DNA of 64,000 nucleotides from Pantoea stewartii subsp. stewartii (GTDB lineage Bacteria; Pseudomonadota; Gammaproteobacteria; Enterobacterales; Enterobacteriaceae): NCBI RefSeq assembly GCF_008801695.1, contig NZ_VZPF01000009.1, positions 1 to 64,000 of the forward strand, read 5' to 3'. Shown piece by piece: positions 29,241 to 38,663 of this stretch (position 1 is its first letter; each line of letters starts with the position of its first letter). The notes under the pieces were generated by a model. It saw only the letters and a program-made list of their open reading frames with translations, ran no database searches and was not told where the DNA came from. The position numbers and the translations under genes were made by a program.

Positions 29241-30581
29241 ATGGATAACTTTATCAGTGCGGATACGATTCGCACGGGCTTCTCCCAGGCCATGTCGGAC
29301 ATGTATCAGCAGGAAGTGCCGCTCTACGGGACGCTGATGCAGTTGGTGAAAGCGGTTAATGAGGCAACGCTTACGGCTGATAGCGTGCTAGAGCAACGGC
29401 TGACCCAGGCCGATGAACTCAGCCGCCTCAGTCTGGAGCGCCACGGGGCCATTCGCGTCGGTAGCGCGGACGAGCTTGCCATGCTGCGCCAGATGTTTGC
29501 CGTCATGGGCATGTTTCCGGTGGGCTATTATGATCTGTCGCAGGCGGGCGTACCGGTGCACTCCACCGCGTTTCGCCCCATTGATGATGAAGCGCTGCAG
29601 CGCAATCCTTTTCGTATTTTTACCTCGCTGTTACGGCTGGAGCTGATTGCCGACCCGGCGCTTCGGGATGAAGCCGCACGAATATTAGCCTCGCGCGATA
29701 TTTTCACGCCGGAATGCCGAAACCTCATCGCGCTGCATCAACAGCAGGGCGGACTGACGGCGCCCCAGGCGCAGGCGTTTATCAACGAAGCGCTGGAAAC
29801 CTTCCGCTGGCATTCACACAGCCTTGTGGAGAGCCGCACCTATCAGGCGCTGAACCAACAACATCGGTTGATCGCGGATGTGGTATGTTTTCCGGCCTGC
29901 CATATCAATCATCTTACGCCACGCACGCTGGATATTGATCGTGTTCAGGCGCTGATGCCGACGTATGGCATTGATCCCAAAACGGTGATCGAAGGTCCAC
30001 CCCGGCGCAAGGTGCCTGTTTTGTTACGCCAGACCAGCTTCAAGGCACTGGAAGAACCCGTCATTTTCACCGACGGTTTTCAGGGCACGCACACGGCGCG
30101 CTTCGGTGAGATCGAACAGCGCGGCGCGGCCTTAACGCCGCAGGGCCGCGCGCTTTACGATCGTCTGCTCAGCGAAGCCGGGAGCGGTGCGGATAATCAG
30201 CAGCACCAGCAGCAGCTCACGGCGACCTTTGCGGCTTTCCCGGATGATGAAAACGCATTACGTGAAGCCGGCTTAGCCTGGTTTACTTATCGGCTCAGCG
30301 AAAAAGGGCGAGCGGAACCGCCGCAGCGTGGGGAATCACTGGCAAGTCTGATTGAGCAGGGGCGGATTCTGGCGGACCCTATTATTTATGAAGATTTTCT
30401 ACCTGTCAGTGCGGCAGGGATTTTTCAGTCTAATCTCGGGGACAAAACGTCGACACGTTCGGCGGGACAGGCAAGCCGGAGCAGCTTTGAAACCGCACTG
30501 GGCTGCCCCGTGCAGGATGAAATGGTGCTGTATGCGGAGCGGCAGCGGGCGTCCTTACAGCGCTGCGGCATTACCTTATAA
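29241..30581 (+). CDS. ydcJ: YdcJ, VOC-fold 2-oxoadipate dioxygenase/decarboxylase family
   Basis: The 446-residue protein is collinear with E. coli YdcJ. The family member HglS from Pseudomonas putida converts 2-oxoadipate to D-2-hydroxyglutarate with O2 and Fe(II). The metal ligands are visible: His at about 107 in PVHSTAFRP, His in CHINHLTPRTLDID and Glu in RFGEIEQRG; the substrate arginine FRP is also kept. ATG at 29241 follows AGGTGG. It stands between an acid transporter and a DoxX gene with its own terminator. The substrate in enteric bacteria is not established. Confidence 0.9.
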   Translation: MDNFISADTIRTGFSQAMSDMYQQEVPLYGTLMQLVKAVNEATLTADSVLEQRLTQADELSRLSLERHGAIRVGSADELAMLRQMFAVMGMFPVGYYDLSQAGVPVHSTAFRPIDDEALQRNPFRIFTSLLRLELIADPALRDEAARILASRDIFTPECRNLIALHQQQGGLTAPQAQAFINEALETFRWHSHSLVESRTYQALNQQHRLIADVVCFPACHINHLTPRTLDIDRVQALMPTYGIDPKTVIEGPPRRKVPVLLRQTSFKALEEPVIFTDGFQGTHTARFGEIEQRGAALTPQGRALYDRLLSEAGSGADNQQHQQQLTATFAAFPDDENALREAGLAWFTYRLSEKGRAEPPQRGESLASLIEQGRILADPIIYEDFLPVSAAGIFQSNLGDKTSTRSAGQASRSSFETALGCPVQDEMVLYAERQRASLQRCGITL

Positions 30582-30585
30582 TATG

Positions 30586-30610
30586 AACGGGGCGGAACCG
30601 CCCCGTTTTT
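30586..30610. terminator. terminator after ydcJ
   Basis: AACGGGGCGG/CCGCCCCGTT with a 2-base loop is followed by a T run on the plus strand. It lies between convergent ydcJ and the DoxX gene. Confidence 0.85.
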
Positions 30611-30613
30611 CCT

Positions 30614-31048
30614 TTACTGCAGGCGCGTATCACGGAGCAGCGTAAATCTTCCCGCCCCCAGAAACATCACCACCAGAGCGCCGAACAGGTAAAGTGCTTC
30701 CGTTTCCAGTGCCCAGGCACCGACATCGGTGCGATGCCATACTGCGCCGGTTTTGACCAGCAGCGTGGCGACAACCATATTCACGGCAATGATAAACGCC
30801 GCTGGCCGTGTCATGAAGCCTGCGATCAGCATCAGCGGCGCAATTATTTCCCCCATCCAGGCACCCCAGGCGATAAAGCCCGGCAGACCGTGTTGTCGCA
30901 GTAAATGGGCAATCCAGCCCACGCCATGCACGAGCTTAAACTCACCATGAAACAGCAATAATCCCCCCAGAGTCAGACGTAGCAACAGTTTGCCGAGATC
31001 GGGATGATCGGTCATGCGCACAAAAACCTGATTGATACCGCTAAACAT
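30614..31048 (-). CDS. DoxX-family membrane protein
   Basis: The 144-residue protein has four hydrophobic helices and the DoxX pattern: LLLRLTLGGLLLFHGEFKLVHG at the first helix, MGEIIAPLMLIAGFMTRPAA in the middle and a final ALVVMFLGAGRFTLL. DoxX proteins are membrane partners in redox or thiosulfate/quinone chemistry; the precise job of this subgroup is unknown. The start at 31048 follows GAGGAACTGACA, rather than the longer frame to 31117. It diverges from the carboxylesterase. Confidence 0.8.
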   Translation of the reverse strand: MFSGINQVFVRMTDHPDLGKLLLRLTLGGLLLFHGEFKLVHGVGWIAHLLRQHGLPGFIAWGAWMGEIIAPLMLIAGFMTRPAAFIIAVNMVVATLLVKTGAVWHRTDVGAWALETEALYLFGALVVMFLGAGRFTLLRDTRLQ

Positions 31049-31234
31049 TGTCAGTTCCTCAAAGGCGTTTTCGTTACGCTCTCTACTAAAAACATTTTCA
31101 TGACAGGGGTCAATCACGGCGACGCCTTCGGGCGATTTTTCAGCGCATTTACCGTTTTGCTTAACAACGCGTCAGAACTGGACAACATCAGATTGCCTGA
31201 AATAATGAAAAGGCACGCTAACAAGGAACACTGC

Positions 31235-32752
31235 ATGAAAAATGACGGCCTGAAAATCGCGCTGACTGACGGAGAACTGCAGGGCACCCTTGATGACGGG
31301 ATCTTTGTATTCAAGGGCATTCCGTATGCGGCACCGCCTGTCGGCGCGTATCGCTGGCGCGCGCCACAACCGGTTAAGCCCTGGCACGGTGTACTCAATG
31401 CACAGCACTTTTCTGCAGCGAGTTGGCAGAATCGTGACTACTGCCTGGCGATTGGCGGAGGCGATCCTGGTGTATTCAGTGAAGACTGCCTGTACCTCAA
31501 CGTCTGGACGCCAGAGCTGCAGCCAGAGGTTCCACTCCCGGTCATGGTCTGGCTTCACGGCGGTGGCTTTACGATCGGTTCAGGTGGGCTGGCACCCTAT
31601 AGTGGAAAACCCTTAGCCTCGCGGGGTGCGGTGGTGGTGACCCTTAATTACCGTTTGGGACATCTGGGTTTTTTTGCTCATCCCGCACTGGAAAAAGAGC
31701 AGGCTGACACGGGCCATATCAACAATTTCGCGCTGCTTGATCAGATCGCGGCATTACGATGGGTACAGCAGCATATCGCCGCGTTTGGCGGGAATGCCAG
31801 CAACGTGACGCTGTTTGGCGAATCGTCGGGCGCCCGCAGTGTGCTTTCGCTTTGCTGCTCACCGCTGTCCCGGGGGTTGTTCCACAAAGGGATCGTGCAA
31901 AGTGCCTATAGCCTGCCAGACGTCACCCGCGACGCGGCACGTGAAAAAGGCGTTATGGTGGCGACCGCGCTGGGTTTACCGGCGGATGCCAGCATGGCGC
32001 AGCTGCGTGAGCTGCCTGCGGACGCCTTCTGGCCGCTGGACAGCTCGCTGGGCCTCGGTCCGGTGGCCATTGCCGGTGATATGGTGCTGCCCGAGCCGGT
32101 CCTGAAAACATTGATGGCGGGAAAACAGCATCGCCTGCCGCTGATGGCGGGCAGTAACAGCGATGAAGCGAGCGTACTGGTCTGGTTTGGCGTGGAGGCT
32201 GCCGCCGTGGTGGGACAGCTACGGCGTAATAACCATTTTCATTATCGGTTACTGCGCTGGATTTACCGTACCGGGGATGATGCGCTGCTGGGGCGGGCTG
32301 TCGCGCGGGATATGACGTTTAGCATTGTTCCCTGGCTGATCATGCGTGCGCAGGAGAAAGCGGGCATGCCGGGCTGGCGCTACTGGTTCGACTACGTTTC
32401 AGAACGATCGCGCGATCTCTACCCGCACGGCACCTGGCATGGTAATGAAATCCCTTACGTGATGAATACGCTGGCGATGATGCCGCCTGCCGACGACGAT
32501 CGCACCTTTACCGCCGCAGATCATGCTTTTTCTCAACAGGTTTGCGATTACTGGTTTCGTTTCGCATGTGATGTAACCCCGCACACGACGATGATTGAAG
32601 GCAAACAACGCTGGCCCGCCTGGCGCAAAAAGCATGACGTGACAATGTCACTAGGATGGCAGGGTCAAGCGGCTCTCAAACTGTTACCGGGTTTTATGCG
32701 CCGCCGCCTCGCTTTGTTCCGTTTGATGATGTCCCGCCTGGTGCGACTGTAA
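31235..32752 (+). CDS. type-B carboxylesterase (alpha/beta hydrolase)
   Basis: The 505-residue protein belongs to the carboxylesterase/para-nitrobenzyl esterase family. The FKGIPYAAPPVGAYRWRAP N-terminal signature, SEDCLYLNVWTP, the oxyanion-hole HGGGF (108-112) and the nucleophile Ser198 in FGESSGA are all present; most relatives have GESAG. There is no signal peptide, so it is probably cytoplasmic. ATG 31235 has AAGGAACACTGC upstream; the longer frame starting at 31004 runs through the divergent DoxX start and is not needed. The natural ester is unknown. Confidence 0.87.
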   Translation: MKNDGLKIALTDGELQGTLDDGIFVFKGIPYAAPPVGAYRWRAPQPVKPWHGVLNAQHFSAASWQNRDYCLAIGGGDPGVFSEDCLYLNVWTPELQPEVPLPVMVWLHGGGFTIGSGGLAPYSGKPLASRGAVVVTLNYRLGHLGFFAHPALEKEQADTGHINNFALLDQIAALRWVQQHIAAFGGNASNVTLFGESSGARSVLSLCCSPLSRGLFHKGIVQSAYSLPDVTRDAAREKGVMVATALGLPADASMAQLRELPADAFWPLDSSLGLGPVAIAGDMVLPEPVLKTLMAGKQHRLPLMAGSNSDEASVLVWFGVEAAAVVGQLRRNNHFHYRLLRWIYRTGDDALLGRAVARDMTFSIVPWLIMRAQEKAGMPGWRYWFDYVSERSRDLYPHGTWHGNEIPYVMNTLAMMPPADDDRTFTAADHAFSQQVCDYWFRFACDVTPHTTMIEGKQRWPAWRKKHDVTMSLGWQGQAALKLLPGFMRRRLALFRLMMSRLVRL

Positions 32753-32801
32753 AGGGTGAACCAGCGCGGTGCATGCCAGACGTACGCCGGCCTGCACATT
32801 T

Positions 32802-32828
32802 CCACCCGCACATTATCTGTGCGGGTGG
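32802..32828. terminator. strong hairpin after the carboxylesterase
   Basis: CCACCCGCACA/TGTGCGGGTGG is a perfect 11-bp stem with a 5-base loop, 50 bases beyond the carboxylesterase stop. The bases after it are an A run rather than T, so it may be a weak terminator or a transcript-stabilising structure. Confidence 0.55.
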
Positions 32829-32923
32829 ATGAAAAAAAATAACAATACCGTTACATTTTCCCGCGAGCTGCCGATAAATCTCCTGTGTCCGGTTTTACGG
32901 ATTAACGTTCAAGGGATTTCTGT

Positions 32924-34608
32924 ATGGGTATGCTTAAAAATTTCACTATTCGCACGGTTATGTTGACCATTCTGGGACTGTTTAGTCTGTTGTGGAGCGG
33001 CATTGGGCTGTTCAGCATTCATTCGCTTAACTCCCTCAGTGATGGCAATGATGTGGATCGCCATATCGTTGAGCAGATGACCGCGTTAAGTCAGGGTAAC
33101 GACCAGTATTTTCGTATGTATTACGCGTTTGTCGCGTGTGATGGAGAAAAAGGCCGCCGGTGTCGCCCAGGATGACACCACCTTTGCTCCGGTACAGCAG
33201 GCGTTAGATAACATGCGTCATCAACTAGCGCTGTTTAAACAGCTGTCACCCGGACCCATGGACGCGGCCGTGACGAATGAGGTCATTGATAAATGTCAGC
33301 AACTGCTGGATCAGGGCGTCACCGTGCAGTTGCAGCGTGCCCGTCAGGATTCGCTGGATGCCTATCGTCAACAGGCGAATGACGTCACACCTGCGCTCAG
33401 CCGCGCCTTCGGTGCCAGCACCGAAGCGTTTAACAACGTGGCCAACAAGAAACTGGGACAAACCCGTGTCGAAGTGGATCGCCTGACCGCCGTGACTAAA
33501 ACGATGATTTCAGCCACCGTGGTGATTGGTCTGCTGATTCTGCTGTTTACCGATCGTTATCTGGTCACAATGCTGGTCAAACCGCTGGAGAAGATTCGCG
33601 AGCATTTTGCCGTAATCGCCAAAGGGGATCTCAGTAAACCCGTTCAGGATATGGGCCGTAACTGCGTCGGTAAACTGGTTCCGCTGCTCAGTGCGATGCA
33701 GGACAGCCTGCGTGATGCGGTCAGTGCCATTCGCAGCGGCACAGAGAATATCTCGCGCGGTGCCGCCGAAATCTCTATTGGTAATAACGATCTGTCCTCC
33801 CGTACGGAAGAGCAGGCTGCCGCGCTGGAGCAAACCGCCGCCAGTATGGAACAGCTGACCGCGACCGTGAAATTTAACGCGGAAAATGCCCGTCAGGCCA
33901 GTGCACTGACCGAAGCGGCAACGCTGACGGCGAAGCAGGGGCGGCAACCTGGTGGATGAAGTTGTGACCACCATGAACGGTATTTCCGACAGCTCGAAGA
34001 AAATCGCTGAGATCACCAACGTCATTAACGGTATTGCGTTTCAGACCAACATTCTGGCACTGAATGCGGCCGTAGAAGCCGCGCGTGCCGGTGAACAAGG
34101 GCGAGGCTTTGCCGTCGTCGCCAGTGAAGTGCGCAATCTGGCACAGCGCAGCGCCGGTGCGGCGAAAGAAATCGCCGGGCTGATTGCCGATTCTGTGCAG
34201 CGAGTGGAAAAGGGCGCGGAACTGGTGGGTACCACCGGCGGCACGATGAGCGGCATTTTAAAATCCGTCCAGGATGTGGATGCAATTATGAAGCAGATCG
34301 CCGCCGCCTCGGAAGAGCAGAGCAAGGGCATTTCTCAGGTTGGTACGGCCGTGACGGAAATGGACAGTGTGACGCAGCAAAACGCGGCTCTGGTTGAAGA
34401 GGTTTCTGCCGCCGCCAGCGCGCTGGCGCTGCAGACGGAAGCGCTTCAGGCTTCTGTTGCACAGTTCCGGTTATCGAGCGATGCGCCGGTAGCGCTGACA
34501 CAGGACAGAAGGCCGCCAGCGGCGTCTGCAGGCCCTGCAACAGCACCGTCTCCTGTACTGCGTCCAAAAGCCGCCACGGCGGACAACGGCGACTGGGTCA
34601 CCTTCTAA
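32924..34608 (+). pseudogene. methyl-accepting chemotaxis protein, broken by two frameshifts
   Basis: Read across the frames this is a normal chemoreceptor. TM1 is near residues 11-30, then comes a four-helix periplasmic domain, TM2 (MISATVVIGLLILLFTDRYL), a HAMP linker, methylation helices and the highly conserved hairpin tip ([20 protein letters not shown]). The C-terminus is DWVTF, the CheR/CheB docking type. The first frame ends early after about residue 70, near 33130-33150, where one extra base (or loss of two) moves the code into the frame of VMEKKAAGVAQDD. A second shift lies at about 33938-33945, where GGG-C-GGC has one base too many, before [14 protein letters not shown]. No slippery heptamer is seen. 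The product is probably non-functional unless the shifts are sequencing errors. The ligand is unknown; Tar/Tap/Trg-like. Confidence 0.87.
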
Positions 34609-34619
34609 TCAATATGACT

Positions 34620-34642
34620 ACCGCCTTCATCATGAAGGCGGT
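34620..34642. terminator. hairpin between the mcp and pepT-like pseudogenes
   Basis: ACCGCCTT/AAGGCGGT with a 7-base loop lies between convergent genes, followed by GATGTTT on the plus strand. T runs are short. Confidence 0.5.
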
Positions 34643-34648
34643 GATGTT

Positions 34649-35902
34649 TCAACTGCCTGTCTTTGCCGTACTCCTCGATTGCGCCGCCAGATAACACAGT
34701 TTCTCCGCGACCTGATACGACTTAACGAACGACTTCACCGGCAGGAATTCGAAACGTGAATGGAAATTGTGCGCGCCTGTGAAAAAGTTAGGGGTGAAAA
34801 TACCGCGGGCAGATAAGGCCGCGCCATCGGTACCGCCGCGCATGGGAATCACTTTGGGTGTAATGTCCAGATCGCGCATGGCAGCAAAAATCAGATCCAG
34901 CGCCCGGCGGTCGTCGCCCATGGCATTGCTGATATTGCTGTAAATATCGTGAATCGTTATCTCGACCTGTCCGGTGGGATAGCGTTCAGCAATCAGGCTG
35001 GCAACATGCTGCAATTGTTCTTTGCGCGCGGCAAAGCTCGCCAGATCGAAATCGCGAATTGATGCTTTCAGCGTCGCAACACTGGCATTGGCCTGCATTT
35101 CATTGAACCAGATATAGCCTTCACGGCCTTCCGTGTGTTCGGGCGTCGCCTGCCTGTCGAAGTGACTGATAAAGTCATGGGCCATCAGCAGCGGGTTGAC
35201 CAGCACACCTTTACCGGACATCGGATGGGCGGGAACCCCGGTGAAACGCAGCTCTGCCGCCGCGCCATTGAAGTTTTCATAGACCACTTCACCCAGTTCA
35301 CAACAGTCGATGGTCTAGGCAAAGTCCACATTAAAGCGGGTGTTAAGATCCAGCGCTTTGGCACCGCGCAGGCCAATCTCTTCATCGGGGACAAACGCGA
35401 CGACTACATCACCGTGCTGACCCTGCAGGTTTTCCATTAACGTCATAACAACGCTAACCGCCGCTTTGTTATCGGCGCCCAGCACGCTGGTCCCGTCGCT
35501 GAAAATAATGTCCTGGCACATATAAGGGGCAATTTCAGGATGCGCATCCCGGCGCAGCCAGATGTTCTGTTCGGGATTAAGGCACAGATCTTCGCCCTGC
35601 CAGGTCAGGATCTGCGGGTGAATATCAGGTGACAGACCGACGTCAACCGTATCAATGTGCGTAATAAACCCAATGCGTGGCGCGTCAGGGCAGTTGCCCG
35701 GTTTAACTGCCGTTACCGTCGCCTGTTCATCAACGACGACCTGTTCAAGCCCCAGTTCGCGCAATTCATCCGCCAGCAGCGCCGCCATCGCATGTTGACT
35801 CGGGGTGCTCGGTAAGGTGCTGGACTTTGCATCACTCTGACTGCTCACCGCCAGATAACGGAAAAAACGCGTGATCAACTGCGTCTGAAGTTTGTCGGTC
35901 AT
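34649..35902 (-). pseudogene. PepT-family M20 aminotripeptidase with in-frame amber codon
   Basis: The two halves form a full PepT-like peptidase of about 417 codons. They contain the zinc-site motifs FITHIDTVDV, LGADNKAAVSVVMTLM, the catalytic Glu pair in FVPDEEIG, then IPMRGGTDGAALS and FFTGAHNFHSRFEFLP. At 35315-35317 the codon is TAG within VDFA-stop-TIDCCELGEVVYEN, where the family has Tyr; one base change explains it. The frame is otherwise intact. The break splits the catalytic domain from the rest, so the enzyme should be lost unless an amber suppressor exists. It is related to E. coli PepT but is a more distant paralogue. Confidence 0.88.
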
Positions 35903-36029
35903 CACTAATCCTTATTAGTTGACTACATGCGGGGTTCGCTATGGTGAAGATTCATGCTATCAATCCACTGTTTGCACCGTTTATTTAGAGAGTCTGATAT
36001 ATAGAAGTCAACATAAAGCGAGGATAATA

Positions 36030-37626
36030 ATGAGAAACAGGTTTACAACCCTGTGATTGCTGACGGCCGGTATCGCATTGGCAGGAAGTGTTAACGCGAC
36101 GACGCTGGTCTACTGCTCAGAAGGCTCACCGGAGAACTTTAATCCGCAACTTTACACCTCGGGAACCAGCGTGGATGCCAGTGCCGTGCCGGTGTTTAAC
36201 CGCCTGGTTGATTTTAAAACCGGCACCACAGAATTAATTCCAGGCCTTGCAGAACGCTGGGAGATCAGTCCCGACGGCAAAGTCTATACGTTCCATCTGC
36301 GGCATAACGTTAAATTTCAGAGCAATAAGCTGTTTACGCCCAGTCGTGATTTTAATGCGGATGACGTCATCTTCTCTTTTATGCGCCAGATGGACAGCAA
36401 CAATCCCTATCACAACGTCTCGGGCGGGCACTATTCCAACTTCGACAGTCTTGAACTGGCCACGTTAATCACCCACATTGGCCGCGTTGACGATCACACC
36501 GTGCGCTTTACGCTGGCGCACCCGGAAGCGCCATTTCTGGCCGATCTGGCCTGGTATTTCGCCTCCATTCACTCGGCAGAATATGCAGACAAGATGCTGA
36601 AAGCCGACACACCGGAAAAAGTGGATAGCGATCCCATCGGAACCGGGCCTTTCCAGTTGGTTCAGTATCAAAAAGACTCACGCATTCTGTATAAGGCGTT
36701 TCCGGACTACTGGCAGGGTAAGGCCAGACTGGATCGGCTGATTTTCAGCATCACGCCAGACGCGGCCGTGCGCTACGCCAAACTGGAAAAAAATGAGTGC
36801 CAGGTCATGCCGTTCCCGAATCCTGCCGATCTCGAAAAAATGAAACAAAATCCGGACATCACGCCTGAAACAGGCCGCGGGACTGAATACCGGTTTCCTG
36901 GCCTTTAACACCACCAAAGCCCCGACCGATAATGTGCAGGTTCGCCAGGCGCTGGCCATGGCGATCAACAAGCCTGCTATTATCGAGGCGATTTTTAAAG
37001 GCACTGGCGTGGTGGCGAAAAATATTCTGCCCCCCGGCGTCTGGAGTGCCGACAAAGACCTGAAGGATTACGATTACGACCCGGAAAAAGCGAAAGCGTT
37101 ATTGCAACAGGCAGGCGTGAAACCAGGGACGGAAATTGCGCTCTGGGCGATGCCGGTACAGCGTCCCTATAATCCCAACGCACGCAGAATGGCGGAGATG
37201 ATCCAGGCAGACTGGGCAAAAGTGGGCATCAAAGCCAATATTGTCAGTTACGAATGGGGCGAATACCTGAAACGTGTGCGCAGCGGTGAACATCAGGCGG
37301 CCCTGATGGGCTGGACGACGGCAACCGGGGATCCGGATAACTTCTTTGGTCCGCTTTACAGCTGCACGTCGGCGAAAGGGGGATCGAACTCATCAAAATG
37401 GTGCTATCAGCCCTTTGAAAAGCTGATTACCGCCGCCCGTGCCGAACCCGATCAAGCCAAACGCACGGTCATGTATCTGCAGGCGCAGCAAATCATGCAC
37501 GACCAGATGCCAGCCGTAATGATTGCCCATTCCACCATTTTCGAACCGATCCGCAAATCGGTGACCGGTTACGAAGTGGATCCCTTCGGCAAACATATCT
37601 TTTATCAGGTCGATATTAAGCCGTAA
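36030..37626 (+). pseudogene. DppA-like dipeptide-binding protein, nonsense codon plus frameshift
   Basis: The sequence is collinear with E. coli DppA (535 residues). It shows LVYCSEGSPENFNPQLYTSG, DPIGTGPFQLVQYQKDSR, AVRYAKLEKNECQVMPFPNP, MPVQRPYNPNARRMAEMIQA and GDPDNFFGPLYSC. The signal peptide (MRNRFTTL-stop-LLTAGIALAGSVNA) is interrupted by TGA at 36054-36056. At about 36864 an extra C (CGCCTG for CGCTG) moves the frame; downstream it resumes as LKQAAGLNTGFLAFNTTKAP. Two independent lesions in one gene argue for a true pseudogene. No dppBCDF genes are adjacent, so it was a stand-alone binding protein, perhaps for a Dpp permease elsewhere or for a chemoreceptor. Confidence 0.9.
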
Positions 37627-37696
37627 TGTCCGTCACCGGCTTCACAGGGAGGTGAGTCGGTTTGCCTGCAAAATCCCTGATATGTTGTACAGTTAA

Positions 37697-37706
37697 CCTG
37701 TACAGG
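37697..37706. promoter_or_regulatory. short palindrome in the promoter of the YbiI-like gene
   Basis: CCTGTACAGG is a perfect 10-bp palindrome 20 bases before the start codon, and TGTACA recurs 13 bases upstream (37686-37691). The paired TGTACA half-sites suggest an operator, but I cannot name a regulator. Confidence 0.3.
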
Positions 37707-37726
37707 TAATGAAGTGGAGCACAAAA

Positions 37727-37993
37727 ATGGCAAACGGCTGGGCAGCAGAAGGGGCAGTACAGGAGCAAATCGACAGCACCGTTAATGACGGTATCGAACG
37801 TGTGCGTCAGTCACTGGGACAGGGGGAAAGTGCCACAGAATGCGAACTGTGCGGCGAGCCGATTCCCGAAGCCCGCCGTCAGGCACTCAAGGGCGTGCGT
37901 TATTGCGTTTCCTGTCAGGAAAAGATCGATAAGCAGAAAAAAGAGAGCAGTCTCTACAACCGGCGTGGAAGTAAAGACAGCCAGCTACGCTGA
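37727..37993 (+). CDS. ybiI: DksA/TraR-type zinc-finger protein YbiI
   Basis: The 88-residue protein matches the small YbiI branch of the DksA/TraR family: a helical N-terminus (MANGWAAEGAVQEQIDSTVNDG), a C4 zinc finger (CELCGEPIPEARR...CVSCQE) and the diagnostic end YNRRGSKDSQLR. DksA-type proteins bind the RNA polymerase secondary channel; the function of YbiI is unclear. ATG 37727 follows GTGGAGCACAAAA. It is convergent with yoaK. Confidence 0.88.
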   Translation: MANGWAAEGAVQEQIDSTVNDGIERVRQSLGQGESATECELCGEPIPEARRQALKGVRYCVSCQEKIDKQKKESSLYNRRGSKDSQLR

Positions 37994-37995
37994 TC

Positions 37996-38094
37996 TCAGG
38001 AGCCAGGCATCGCCAGGCCGCTGCCGATGAACCAGGCGAGAAAGCCAATACCTGCCACGATGATAGCGATGGGGAACAGCAGACCAATTCTCAT
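37996..38094 (-). CDS. yoaK: small membrane protein YoaK
   Basis: This 32-residue frame (MRIGLLFPIAIIVAGIGFLA...GSGLAMPGS) is a single hydrophobic helix with a short tail and a strong resemblance to E. coli YoaK, a 32-residue inner-membrane peptide. AGGATAATT precedes the ATG. The stop is 3 bases from the stop of the convergent ybiI gene. The function is unknown. Confidence 0.8.
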   Translation of the reverse strand: MRIGLLFPIAIIVAGIGFLAWFIGSGLAMPGS

Positions 38095-38119
38095 AATTAT
38101 CCTGTGAGGTTACGCCACG

Positions 38120-38443
38120 TCAGGCCAGCCGCAAGGCGGCACGGTTGTTCTTCAGCAAAGTAAATAATTCAAACTGCGTGGCGTCCGTGATCTGACGCTG
38201 CACTTCACCTTGTGTATACAGCAGCAGATGAATATGCCCCAGTTGACGCCAGACGATGATCGCCGAGGCAATCAAGGCGCAGGTCGTTTCTGCCTGCACG
38301 CATTCTACTGTAGCGTAGCGAACGTCGTCTAAATCATTCGTGAAAATTTTCACCGCCTCAGCAGGTAAGATGGCCTGGAGATCCTGCAACATCACCCGGC
38401 TGACGCTACGCGACAGGTACAGCGTTAACCACTTTCTCGTCAT
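38120..38443 (-). CDS. small soluble protein of unknown function
   Basis: From ATG 38443 (site AGGATC) the frame encodes 107 residues (MTRKWLTLYLSRSVSRVMLQ...). A basic amphipathic N-terminus is followed by alternating strands and helices, with the mixed segment TTCALIASAIIVWRQLGHIHLLLYTQ. There is no clear signal peptide or transmembrane helix. A longer frame to 38512 is possible. The gene lies 25 bases upstream of yoaK on the same strand and may be co-transcribed with it. I do not recognise the family. Confidence 0.6.
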   Translation of the reverse strand: MTRKWLTLYLSRSVSRVMLQDLQAILPAEAVKIFTNDLDDVRYATVECVQAETTCALIASAIIVWRQLGHIHLLLYTQGEVQRQITDATQFELFTLLKNNRAALRLA

Positions 38444-38629
38444 GAACGTTGATCCTTTTTCGAGGTTAACGGATGTAATGGATGAGTCAGGTAGAAGGGC
38501 ATCCTCTGACAATATAAGCGGTTATCGGGTGTGTTTAGCACCTTTCTGACGCGCTGCCCCTTCGGGCGCCGGAACAGGTCGTCTGGCCGTTCAGTGCCGC
38601 AGTGCATGATAGCAGACGAAGACGCATCG

Positions 38630-38658
38630 GCAGGCTTCTGCGAGGCGCAGAAGCCTGC
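38630..38658 (-). terminator. strong hairpin after sotB
   Basis: GCAGGCTTCTGCG/CGCAGAAGCCTGC is a perfect 13-bp stem with a 3-base loop, 5 bases from the sotB stop. No T run follows on the minus strand, but the stem is very stable. Confidence 0.6.
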
Positions 38659-38663
38659 TTCAG

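Noticed and set aside
33130-33960. Programmed frameshifting in the chemoreceptor
   Set aside because: No slippery heptamer, stop-linked pause or downstream pseudoknot is visible at either site, and such recoding is not known in this family.
36054-36056. TGA as selenocysteine or tryptophan in the DppA-like signal peptide
   Set aside because: A signal peptide has no use for selenocysteine, no SECIS-like hairpin is seen, and the second lesion shows the gene is decaying.
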